The notes: generated from the sequence alone by a model not told the origin. Shown: positions 1-4,980, counted from the first letter of the stretch. The stretch: DNA of 5,040 nucleotides from an uncultured Elusimicrobiales bacterium (GCA_934644855.1 CAKUDJ010000083.1:1-5040), one strand, 5' to 3'. Made by a program: numbers and translations.

Positions 1-377
1 TCAATATTCGCCAAAAATACGGCGGAGGCGTTTTGCTGCTCTTTGGTCAAAACCGGCTGAAAGTTTTGAAATACGTTCAAATCCGTAAATTTAGTGACGG
101 CCGTATTAAAATCTTTATCATACTGGCCGCCCCAATGGAAAGTGAGCCCTTCGCGCACTTGCAGGCCGGATAAATCCACCTTGCGTTTTACAAACGGGGC
201 GCGGTAATCGGCGGAAAAGTCCGTCCCTACCACCGCCACTACGGAAGGCTTGGCAAAATAGCTGGCACAAATGGACGAATAACTCGCCGCGCCGCCCAAC
301 ACTTGCTTTACGCTGCCGTTGGCGTTGTCAATCGTATCAAAAGCTACGGAACCCACAACCACTACATTATTATTCAC
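1..377 (-). CDS. PfkB/ribokinase-family sugar kinase, N-terminal 125 residues (cut by window edge)
   Basis: The reverse strand from a GTG at 377 reads open to the window edge (125 codons plus two bases). It begins MNNNVVVVGSVAFDTI, followed by LGGAASYSS at about residues 27-35, VVAVVGTDF at 46-54 and VFLANI at 120-125. A first beta-strand ending in G-S-x-A-x-D and a Gly-Gly motif near residue 28 are typical of the PfkB fold, where that region contacts the sugar. The family transfers phosphate from ATP to a sugar or nucleoside hydroxyl in the cytoplasm. The catalytic GxGD motif lies beyond the window, so the substrate cannot be named. Family members are about 300 residues, so more than half is missing. 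The GTG start is chosen because TAGGA lies 7-8 nt upstream and overlaps the TAG stop of the preceding gene; the nearby ATG at 367 is out of frame. It is the last visible gene of the four-gene operon, 9 nt after the SurA-like gene. Confidence 0.85.
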   Translation of the reverse strand, partial: MNNNVVVVGSVAFDTIDNANGSVKQVLGGAASYSSICASYFAKPSVVAVVGTDFSADYRAPFVKRKVDLSGLQVREGLTFHWGGQYDKDFNTAVTKFTDLNVFQNFQPVLTKEQQNASAVFLANI

Positions 378-386
378 GGTGTAATC

Positions 387-1067
387 CTATTTCAAAAAAG
401 TTTCAATGCTTACTTCGTTATTGAACTGGTCAAAAAACGCTTTTTGCGCGGTTTCCATTTTGGTATCCAACAAATTAGCGGCAAATGTGGCTTTGTTTTT
501 TTCAAAATTTTTCATATTGCCGTTTTGCTCTTTATAGGAATATTTAATTTCTTCCGGCGTTAATTTGTAATGGGAATACAACACCCCGCGGAAGCGGTCC
601 GCCAATTTGGTTTTGCGCAGCTGTTCTTCAAACTCAGCCGTCGTCATACCCAAAGAATGTTTAAGGGCATACACATACGCCTGGCGGTTAAAGCGGCCGT
701 TATCGTTAAATTGGGGTGCGGTTTGGATGTCGTAGGCAATTTCATAATCCGCCACATTCAGACCGATTTTTTGGGCGGCCTGGTTGAGGACTTCTTCGCT
801 GATTAAAGCGGCCAACACCTGTTGGTGGATAAAACGGGTCATCTCTTCATCCACATCAATCCCCTGGTTGCGAATCACGCGGGCGCGGTCTTCGGATACT
901 TTATACAACTGACGGTAGGAAATATCCGTTCCGCCCACCGTTGCGGCCGTGGTGTTAAACGCGCCGCGGCTGTAAGAATCCAACCCCAAATACACGATAC
1001 TGCCGATAAAAAACGCCAACGTGATAATTAAAATGCTTTTTTTGTGTTTGATGAGAAACGATATCAT
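387..1067 (-). CDS. Membrane-anchored SurA/PpiD N-domain protein lacking a PPIase domain
   Basis: The 226-residue product has a short basic N-terminus (MISFLIKHKK), one hydrophobic segment at about residues 11-29, then a wholly extracytoplasmic helical region. This is the layout of PpiD-type periplasmic chaperones. Matching features are a short strand with VGGTDISYRQL at 44-54, GRFNRQAYVYAL at 124-135, and GMTTAEFEEQLRKTKLADRF at 140-159; family members use the last two in the form G-x-F-(N)-x-x-x-Y and G-x-T-x-x-x-F-E-x-x-L-R. PpiD and SurA normally continue into parvulin peptidyl-prolyl isomerase domains. Here the protein ends soon after the N-domain, so it probably binds unfolded envelope proteins without isomerase activity. 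The stop codon is clean, and the next gene starts 9 nt later with its own ribosome site, so truncation by a recent frameshift is not evident. GGGAG lies 11 nt before the ATG. It sits 20 nt after bactofilin in one operon. Confidence 0.8.
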   Translation of the reverse strand: MISFLIKHKKSILIITLAFFIGSIVYLGLDSYSRGAFNTTAATVGGTDISYRQLYKVSEDRARVIRNQGIDVDEEMTRFIHQQVLAALISEEVLNQAAQKIGLNVADYEIAYDIQTAPQFNDNGRFNRQAYVYALKHSLGMTTAEFEEQLRKTKLADRFRGVLYSHYKLTPEEIKYSYKEQNGNMKNFEKNKATFAANLLDTKMETAQKAFFDQFNNEVSIETFLK

Positions 1068-1087
1068 ACTTGTTTTTGCTCCCTAAT

Positions 1088-1477
1088 TTATTTAGTTAAT
1101 CCGTCTTCTTGCGCGGAGTCTTCTTCCGCCCCGCCGATAGAACAATGCCCTTCAATCCGTCCGCCTTCTTCCACAATCATTTTTTTGGCGCGGATATCGC
1201 CTTTAATGCGGGCCTTAGCCAATACTTCCAACATTTCGGCGCAAACATTCCCTTCAATTTCACCGCCGCACACCACTACTTCCGCCGTCACATCACCGGT
1301 AATATGGCCGCCGTCCCCCACTATTACGTGGCGGGCGTTATCCACGGCCCCTTCCAAGCGGCCGTCCACGCGCAAGGACCCTTGCACGCTTAGCGTCCCT
1401 TGAAAGTAGCACTCGGCGCTGACAATAGAAAAATGTTCACCGGACTCAAAATCAGAATCTTTCTTCAAAAATCCCAT
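1088..1477 (-). CDS. Bactofilin (polymer-forming cytoskeletal protein)
   Basis: The 129-residue product is a typical short bactofilin. A charged N-terminal tail (residues 1-15) is followed by a run of short repeats, about 17-115, with alternating hydrophobic residues and recurring V/I-x-G or I-x-G-D/N turns (LSVQGSLRVDGRLEG, HITGDVTAEVVV, EIEGNVCAEM, RIKGDIRAKKM, GRIEGHCSI), then an acidic tail. Such repeats fold as a right-handed beta-helix that polymerises end to end without nucleotide. Bactofilins form membrane-associated filaments that localise peptidoglycan enzymes (CcmA in Helicobacter, BacA in Caulobacter). The upstream partner here is an M23 peptidase, an arrangement known for CcmA/Csd1 and for BacA/LmdC. 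The start is set by AGGAGG at 1484-1489, six nt before the ATG, the strongest ribosome site in this operon. There are four cysteines (23, 70, 79, 112), not obviously functional. Confidence 0.93.
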   Translation of the reverse strand: MGFLKKDSDFESGEHFSIVSAECYFQGTLSVQGSLRVDGRLEGAVDNARHVIVGDGGHITGDVTAEVVVCGGEIEGNVCAEMLEVLAKARIKGDIRAKKMIVEEGGRIEGHCSIGGAEEDSAQEDGLTK

Positions 1478-1495
1478 AAACTTCCTCCTAAAAAA

Positions 1496-2416
1496 TCACT
1501 TAAAATAGTTGCGCGGATTGACGGGCTGGCCGTCTTTCCAAACTTCGTAATGCAAGTGGGTGCCCGTGGACCGGCCCGAAGACCCCATGGTGGCAATAAT
1601 CTGCCCGCGTTTAACCACTTCTCCCGCTTTTACACGGATACCCGTTGTATGCCCGTACAGGGTGGAATACCCAAAACCGTGGTCCACCAATACGGCTTGC
1701 CCATAGCCGTTTACCCACCCCGTATGGCGCACCACACCATCTGCCGTAGCCATAATGGGGCTATCGGGTTTTCCGGCAAAATCCAACCCGGAATGGCGTT
1801 TGGAAGAACGGCGGCCGAACGGGTCCAACCGGTAGCCAAAGCCGGAGCTAATCCGTGCGGTGGACGGACGGATAGACGGCGTAGAATGCAGTCCCTCGCG
1901 TGCGTTGGCATAATACCAGGCAATTTCCTGATACGCGGCCAAGCGCGTTTGGGCGGTATCTTGCAGGGCATCTATATATTTTTCAAATTCATCCGTATCA
2001 AAATCTTTCAAATCTTTGCCAAACAAGGCTTTGGCGCGCGCGTCCGCCTTTTCCTGTTGTTCTTCCCACCCTTTAGGCATATTAACAAATTTTCCGCCCG
2101 GCATACCTAACATTTGGCGCATTTGCATTTCCGTCGTGCGGGATAAATCCAAATACTTACGGCCGCGCTCCAATTCGTCGGAAATTAACTGCATTTTTAC
2201 GTGCATTAAACGGTTATCCGCTTTGGTAATATTATAATCATACGCACGGATACAAAAATAAAGTCCGGCCACCGTCACGGCAAGCCACAAGGCCAAAACG
2301 ACCACCACGGTAAGCACGCGCACCTTAATTTTTTTGGAAGAGCCGAACCGGGGCATAATTAATATGTCCACGCGTTCCCCCAACCACCGTTCCAACGAAT
2401 TGATTAATTTATCCAT
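1496..2416 (-). CDS. Membrane-anchored M23 (LytM-type) peptidoglycan endopeptidase
   Basis: The 306-residue product has a cytoplasmic N-tail of about 32 residues, one transmembrane helix at about 33-55, a helical, probably coiled-coil stretch at about 60-172 with an interruption near 103-117, and a C-terminal M23 domain from about 185. The domain starts ISSGFGYRLDPFG and keeps the full zinc set: H208 and D212 in RHSGLDFA, H256 in YGHTTG, and H287/H289 in THLHYEV. All metal and catalytic positions are therefore present, and it should be an active periplasmic endopeptidase cutting stem-peptide cross-links rather than an EnvC/NlpD-like degenerate activator. It heads the operon, and bactofilin follows after 18 nt, suggesting the pair acts in cell shape or localised wall remodelling. 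The ATG at 2416 has no Shine-Dalgarno sequence and lies 7 nt from a -10 element, so it may be read from a leaderless mRNA. A GTG at codon 17 preceded by GGGGGA is a less likely alternative start. Confidence 0.93.
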   Translation of the reverse strand: MDKLINSLERWLGERVDILIMPRFGSSKKIKVRVLTVVVVLALWLAVTVAGLYFCIRAYDYNITKADNRLMHVKMQLISDELERGRKYLDLSRTTEMQMRQMLGMPGGKFVNMPKGWEEQQEKADARAKALFGKDLKDFDTDEFEKYIDALQDTAQTRLAAYQEIAWYYANAREGLHSTPSIRPSTARISSGFGYRLDPFGRRSSKRHSGLDFAGKPDSPIMATADGVVRHTGWVNGYGQAVLVDHGFGYSTLYGHTTGIRVKAGEVVKRGQIIATMGSSGRSTGTHLHYEVWKDGQPVNPRNYFK

Positions 2417-2423
2417 CTTTTGT

Positions 2424-2432
2424 ATTCTATCA
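2424..2432 (-). promoter_or_regulatory. Extended -10 promoter for the M23-bactofilin operon
   Basis: Read on the reverse strand this is TGATAGAAT, an extended -10 (TGn plus TAGAAT). Only 7 nt separate it from the ATG at 2416, so the predicted transcription start falls on or next to the A of the start codon. An overlapping alternative -10 is TATGAT (2429-2434), which would give a leader of about 5 nt. No recognisable -35 hexamer is present. Confidence 0.5.
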
Positions 2433-2437
2433 TATAC

Positions 2438-2457
2438 GGAGCGTCTGTTGGCGCTCC
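2438..2457. repeat. Perfect 6-bp inverted repeat between divergent genes (possible operator or leader hairpin)
   Basis: GGAGCG at 2438-2443 is repeated in inverse as CGCTCC at 2452-2457, with an 8-nt spacer. It lies between the divergently transcribed M23 operon and thioredoxin-like lipoprotein gene. In the minus direction it covers where a -35 box would sit; in the plus direction it would fall near the start of the mRNA. No T-run follows, so it is not a usual terminator. No known operator consensus is recognised. Confidence 0.4.
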
Positions 2458-2471
2458 AAAATAAATAAAAT

Positions 2472-2476
2472 GAGGA
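2472..2476 (+). promoter_or_regulatory. Ribosome binding site deciding the start of the thioredoxin-like lipoprotein
   Basis: GAGGA sits 5 nt before the ATG at 2482. An in-frame upstream ATG at 2470 overlaps this site and has no ribosome site of its own, and starting there would add MRKS ahead of an otherwise normal lipoprotein signal. The start at 2482 is therefore preferred. Confidence 0.75.
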
Positions 2477-2481
2477 AATCT

Positions 2482-2964
2482 ATGAAAAAAATTCTTTTTA
2501 CTGTAGTTTTAGCCTGTTTGGCAGCCGCTTGTATTGCGCCCCTGCCGCAGGTGCCTAAACTGAACCTTTCTTTACCCGTAGCCGCCACGGAAGAAACTTC
2601 CTGGAACTCTGCGGATTACAAAGGCAAACCCATATTGATTGCGTTTATGGGCTCCTGGTGTCCGTGGTGCAAACGCTCCTTACCGGCATTGGATGCCGCC
2701 AGCGCGGCCTTTGCAGGCAAAGCCGAAGTAGTGGGTGCCTTTGCGGATAGCGACAAAGAGGCCGTATTAGACGTTATCAAACAGCACAATATGCAAACCA
2801 AAGCCCTGTATAATGCCCGCCAAGCAGGAATGGAAATGGGCGTACAAGGTTTCCCGCACATTATGTTGTTTGATAAAAAACACCGCTTGGTGCGCGCGTG
2901 GAACGGCTATTCGCCGGATTTGGAAGCCCAATTTAAGGAAGAACTTTCCAAATTGGCCAAATAA
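2482..2964 (+). CDS. Thioredoxin-fold (TlpA/ResA-like) lipoprotein
   Basis: The 160-residue product starts MKKILFTVVLACLAAAC, a lipoprotein signal with the lipidated cysteine at about residue 17. A Pro-rich linker follows, then a thioredoxin fold: the active site C60-P-W-C63 in GSWCPWCKRSLP, and the cis-proline loop at GFPHIMLFD (P125), both intact. The length and the 'WNSADYKGKPILIAFMGSWC' lead-in resemble TlpA/ResA-type extracytoplasmic thiol-disulfide oxidoreductases more than cytoplasmic thioredoxin. Such proteins reduce or exchange disulfides in envelope proteins; here the protein would be tethered to a membrane. Its substrate is unknown. No DsbD/CcdA-type electron donor or cytochrome c maturation gene is visible nearby. 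It is a single-gene unit, divergent from the M23 operon and convergent with two Cys-rich lipoproteins, ended by a strong hairpin. Confidence 0.88.
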   Translation: MKKILFTVVLACLAAACIAPLPQVPKLNLSLPVAATEETSWNSADYKGKPILIAFMGSWCPWCKRSLPALDAASAAFAGKAEVVGAFADSDKEAVLDVIKQHNMQTKALYNARQAGMEMGVQGFPHIMLFDKKHRLVRAWNGYSPDLEAQFKEELSKLAK

Positions 2965-2983
2965 CTTAAAAACCGCTCTATCT

Positions 2984-3015
2984 AAAAATCCCCGGGTTTG
3001 CCCGGGGATTTTTTT
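2984..3015. terminator. Bidirectional intrinsic terminator
   Basis: A 13-bp perfect stem pairs 2984-2996 (AAAAATCCCCGGG) with 3001-3013, closing a TTTG loop. A run of seven T occupies 3009-3015 on the plus strand, and the A-run at 2984-2988 supplies a U-run when read in reverse. It lies between the convergent genes ending at 2964 and 3036, so it can serve both. Confidence 0.92.
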
Positions 3016-3035
3016 AGGACTTTCAACCGCGAAAC

Positions 3036-3575
3036 TTAAAAATCAAACGAGTCCTCATTCTCCCCATCGGCCACGGCCCACGCACAAGTCCCGTCTTGCA
3101 CAAATTGCACAAACGGGTTTTCCTCATCTTTTGTTATAAAAGAGGCGGGCACATCCGCATGAACCCAATAATTGCCGTTTTGCGCGTAATATTTGCTCAA
3201 ATATTCCGCCGCCACGGGCAGTTGCTCGGCCTGATAGGCACAAATTTGCTCTTGCAGCGTTTCGTCTTCTTCCAAAAACTCATCCCCGTCCGCAGGCGTT
3301 TTTCCGGCAGATTTCGTCATCACGCTTTCCACACACCAATCATTCTCATACCCTTTTACCGTGCGGAGGATTTCTAATCCTTTGGGGGCTCCTTCCGTGC
3401 AAGTATATTTTTCACAACGGCCCAAATGTGTTGCATACGCGGCGCCGCAAGTCCCCTTCTGCATCACTTGCGTTCCGGCCAAAGCGGCTTCCGGCACCGC
3501 GGCTTCCTCCTGCGGGGGCTTGGCACACGCAGCCAACCACAAAGCAACCATCAACAAAAATATTTTTTTGGACAT
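3036..3575 (-). CDS. Cys-rich lipoprotein, paralog A (unrecognised family)
   Basis: The 179-residue product has a lipoprotein signal (MSKKIFLLMVALWLAAC, lipidated C17), a Glu/Ala/Pro-rich linker to about residue 40, then a compact domain with six cysteines at 43, 54, 59, 81, 112 and 164. The core reads C-x6-Y-type, L-x2-CE-x-YTC, then LRT-x2-G...CVE, AEQ...A-x-YL-x-KYY and EENPFVQFVQ-x3-CA. The same framework, in the same order, occurs in the neighbouring gene, so the two are tandem paralogs. The even number of mature cysteines suggests disulfide bonds. The tail is acidic and aromatic (ENEDSFDF). I do not recognise a characterised family or enzyme motif. It begins 8 nt after the upstream paralog; its TAGGAG ribosome site contains that gene's TAG stop, so the two are probably translationally coupled. 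It ends at the shared bidirectional terminator. Confidence 0.8.
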   Translation of the reverse strand: MSKKIFLLMVALWLAACAKPPQEEAAVPEAALAGTQVMQKGTCGAAYATHLGRCEKYTCTEGAPKGLEILRTVKGYENDWCVESVMTKSAGKTPADGDEFLEEDETLQEQICAYQAEQLPVAAEYLSKYYAQNGNYWVHADVPASFITKDEENPFVQFVQDGTCAWAVADGENEDSFDF

Positions 3576-3583
3576 ATATTCTC

Positions 3584-4216
3584 CTAATTTTCACACAAAA
3601 CGGTTTGGGTAGTTTGCACGCCGTTTTCTTCCGATAAAATAACGGTAATAGACTCCGTCCCCGTACAACGGACCGGCGGAACGGTTATTTCCCCGGGCAA
3701 AGCGGGGCGCGCACAAATTTGCTTCTGTAAAAAAACAGCCAAAGGGTTTTCTTCCGTGCCCGGCTCCGCCGGAGGCAGCAACAACTGGTTTTGCAGCGCG
3801 ATGCGCTTATCCGGGGAAAAATAACGGGCTAAATAATCGGCTTGTTGTTTCTGCTCCGCTGCGGGGAAACGGCAGGTTTGTTTCCATTGGGCGGGCCAGG
3901 CGGAAGGGGCGGAAGAATCGGCTTCGCGGGCCGCGTTTGCGGCGGCCTGCCAGGCGGTTGTTTCCACACACAGGCCGTCCTCTTTACCCACAATCGTGCG
4001 GGTCAGCGTTTTGGGGCCGTTTACATCTATGCTTTCCACACAAGTAAAAGCTTCGCACGCGCGCAGTTTTTCCGCATACTGCCCGGAACAAGCCGCCGGG
4101 CCCGTTTGCGTAGGAACGGGCACAGGTTGGCGGGAAACGTCTACGGGCCGGGGCGCTTCTTTTTGGCAAGCGCACAAACAAAGAAAAAACCCAAGCGGCA
4201 ATAAAATTTTTTTCAT
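3584..4216 (-). CDS. Cys-rich lipoprotein, paralog B with extra C-terminal Cys pair (unrecognised family)
   Basis: The 210-residue product starts MKKILLPLGFFLCLCAC, a lipoprotein signal with the likely lipidated residue C17 (C13 and C15 lie in the signal). A Pro/Val/Thr linker precedes a domain with cysteines at 43, 54, 59, 83, 115 and 168, matching paralog A almost position for position; C43, C54 and C59 coincide exactly. Shared blocks are Y-A-x2-L-x2-CE-x-[FY]-TC, RT-[IV]-x-G-x-E...CVE, AEQ...A-x-YL-x-[RK]-Y and EENP...F-x-Q...CA. Beyond residue 175 it carries an extension absent from A, with a further pair C184/C208. No catalytic motif is recognised; an envelope role is inferred only from the signal. 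It is the first gene of a two-gene unit. The start is preceded by AAGGGGA at a long 12-nt spacing, with no in-frame alternative nearby. Confidence 0.8.
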   Translation of the reverse strand: MKKILLPLGFFLCLCACQKEAPRPVDVSRQPVPVPTQTGPAACSGQYAEKLRACEAFTCVESIDVNGPKTLTRTIVGKEDGLCVETTAWQAAANAAREADSSAPSAWPAQWKQTCRFPAAEQKQQADYLARYFSPDKRIALQNQLLLPPAEPGTEENPLAVFLQKQICARPALPGEITVPPVRCTGTESITVILSEENGVQTTQTVLCEN

Positions 4217-4241
4217 AAAGTAAAAACATCCCCTTATTTTT

Positions 4242-4250
4242 ATTGTAGCA
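4242..4250 (-). promoter_or_regulatory. Extended -10 promoter for the Cys-rich lipoprotein pair
   Basis: The reverse strand reads TGCTACAAT, an extended -10 inside TTTTGCTACAAT. The predicted start near 4235 gives a leader of about 19 nt that begins at the AAGGGGA ribosome site of the gene starting at 4216. No clear -35 hexamer is seen at 16-18 nt. Confidence 0.55.
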
Positions 4251-4281
4251 AAACACGCGCGGATTTTTCCGTCCGATTTAC

Positions 4282-4287
4282 TATAAT
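4282..4287 (+). promoter_or_regulatory. Consensus -10 box for the gene at 4329
   Basis: TATAAT matches the sigma-70-type -10 exactly and lies 41 nt before the ATG, giving a predicted leader of about 35 nt. No -35 match is visible at the normal spacing. It is back to back with the divergent promoter at 4242-4250. Confidence 0.55.
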
Positions 4288-4328
4288 AAGAGAAACTGAT
4301 TTTACCTTTTTACACACAAGGAGCAACC

Positions 4329-4868
4329 ATGGCTAAAATAAAATTTGGAGAAAACGGACACCTGGAGTTGGAAATCACCCCGCTTACCATTTGGTCCACA
4401 CCCGGGAGCGAAGGTGAATTTATGGAATACCAAATAGGTTTATATTGCCAGGGAGAAAGCGTTTTCAACCCGGCATTAGCGGAAAAACTGGTAGCCGTAA
4501 AAGACGAGGAAAATATTTACCTGTCCGATTTTATTGCCGAGGTTTTAGCCCAGCGCCGGGAAAGCAACTGGACCATGTTGGAGCCGAAAGCCTCTTTTTA
4601 TATGCGCCCTTGCGAGCCGCCCCAAAGTTGTTGCAGCGCATTCAACCGGCCGGATAATTTTTTTATGCAAGTGACGTTAGAACAAAACATTTTAGCCGGG
4701 GAAGATAAAGTATTCGGGCCGTATTCTAACACCGGCCTAAATATTAATTTTGAGGCCCCCGCCAAAGATTGGGCCCGCTTTGCGCAGGACATCCGCGCGG
4801 AAGAAGAAGATTTTGAAGAAGAGGAAGAAGAACAAGCGGACGAAGACCATTACGGACCCCAAAATTAA
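4329..4868 (+). CDS. Hypothetical protein with a strongly acidic C-terminal tail
   Basis: The 179-residue product starts at an ATG preceded by AAGGAG (4318-4323) at 5 nt, a strong ribosome site. No signal peptide or membrane segment is seen, so it should be cytoplasmic. Residues 1-150 look like an alternating-strand beta fold (HLELEITPLTIW, YQIGLYCQGES, ASFYMRPCE, NFFMQVTLEQNI, GLNINFEAP) with a helix at about 64-77. Cysteines are at 40, 95, 101 and 102. Residues 157-173 are almost all Glu/Asp. The strand pattern followed by a helix is loosely like small beta-rich immunity or DUF proteins such as the WapI group, but no motif supports naming it. Acidic tails occur in proteins that bind basic partners or divalent metals; this is only a possibility. 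It is a single gene with its own TATAAT promoter, divergent from the Cys-rich lipoproteins. Confidence 0.75.
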   Translation: MAKIKFGENGHLELEITPLTIWSTPGSEGEFMEYQIGLYCQGESVFNPALAEKLVAVKDEENIYLSDFIAEVLAQRRESNWTMLEPKASFYMRPCEPPQSCCSAFNRPDNFFMQVTLEQNILAGEDKVFGPYSNTGLNINFEAPAKDWARFAQDIRAEEEDFEEEEEEQADEDHYGPQN

Positions 4869-4869
4869 T

Positions 4870-4956
4870 GCAGCCCGGCCGTTGCCTGCCGCCCCTATTT
4901 AAGAAAGCCTAATACAAAACAGGCCCAACTTTATCCGTTCCCGGGGGCTGCTTTTT
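4870..4956 (+). terminator. Nested long-range inverted repeat ending in T5 (possible terminator or structured RNA)
   Basis: GCAGCCC at 4870-4876, starting one base after the stop codon of the acidic-tail gene, pairs perfectly with GGGCTGC at 4945-4951, followed by TTTTT (4952-4956). Inside, GTTGCCTG (4881-4888) can pair with CAGGC..AAC (4920-4929) with a two-base bulge. The loop is much longer than in a standard terminator and the T-run merges with a downstream -10 element, so the role is uncertain. Confidence 0.35.
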
Positions 4957-4964
4957 GCTAAAAT
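4956..4964 (+). promoter_or_regulatory. Extended -10 promoter for the gene at 4981
   Basis: TGCTAAAAT is an extended -10 lying 16 nt before the ATG at 4981. The surrounding 12-mer TTTTGCTAAAAT differs at one position from TTTTGCTACAAT before the Cys-rich lipoprotein pair. The predicted leader is only about 10 nt and would begin at the ribosome site. No -35 is apparent. Confidence 0.5.
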
Positions 4965-4980
4965 ATACACAAGGGTTCTT

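Noticed and set aside
303..1403. Plus-strand open frames opposite the kinase, SurA-like and bactofilin genes (303-563, 570-806, 822-1031, 1044-1403, 1109-1393)
   Set aside because: They are antisense to well-supported genes, have no ribosome sites or family-like motifs, and are explained by the codon use of the minus-strand genes.
1400..2237. Long plus-strand frame 1400-2110 (236 codons) and 2016-2237
   Set aside because: They lie opposite the M23 peptidase, whose zinc motifs are intact. The products are rich in Arg/Pro/Gly without any domain pattern, typical of antisense shadows.
2470..2481. Upstream in-frame ATG for the thioredoxin-like lipoprotein
   Set aside because: It overlaps the GAGGA site that serves the ATG at 2482 and has no ribosome site of its own.
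2813..3139. Plus-strand frame 2813-3139 running across the terminator
   Set aside because: It overlaps the thioredoxin-like gene in another frame and reads through a strong intrinsic terminator into antisense of the next gene.
3842..4204. Plus-strand frame rich in Gly/Arg opposite lipoprotein B
   Set aside because: Low-complexity Gly/Arg product antisense to a supported gene, with no start signals.
3984..4256. Minus-strand frame overlapping the start of lipoprotein B, with an ATG or GTG near the AAGGGGA site
   Set aside because: The out-of-frame ATG at 4229 overlaps the ribosome site itself, and the product loses any pattern after about 25 residues. The B frame has a lipoprotein signal and matches its paralog, so B is the real gene.
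4260..4271. Short palindrome CGGA-TTTT-TCCG between the divergent promoters
   Set aside because: A 4-bp stem is expected by chance and is not placed symmetrically relative to either promoter; not strong enough to call an operator.
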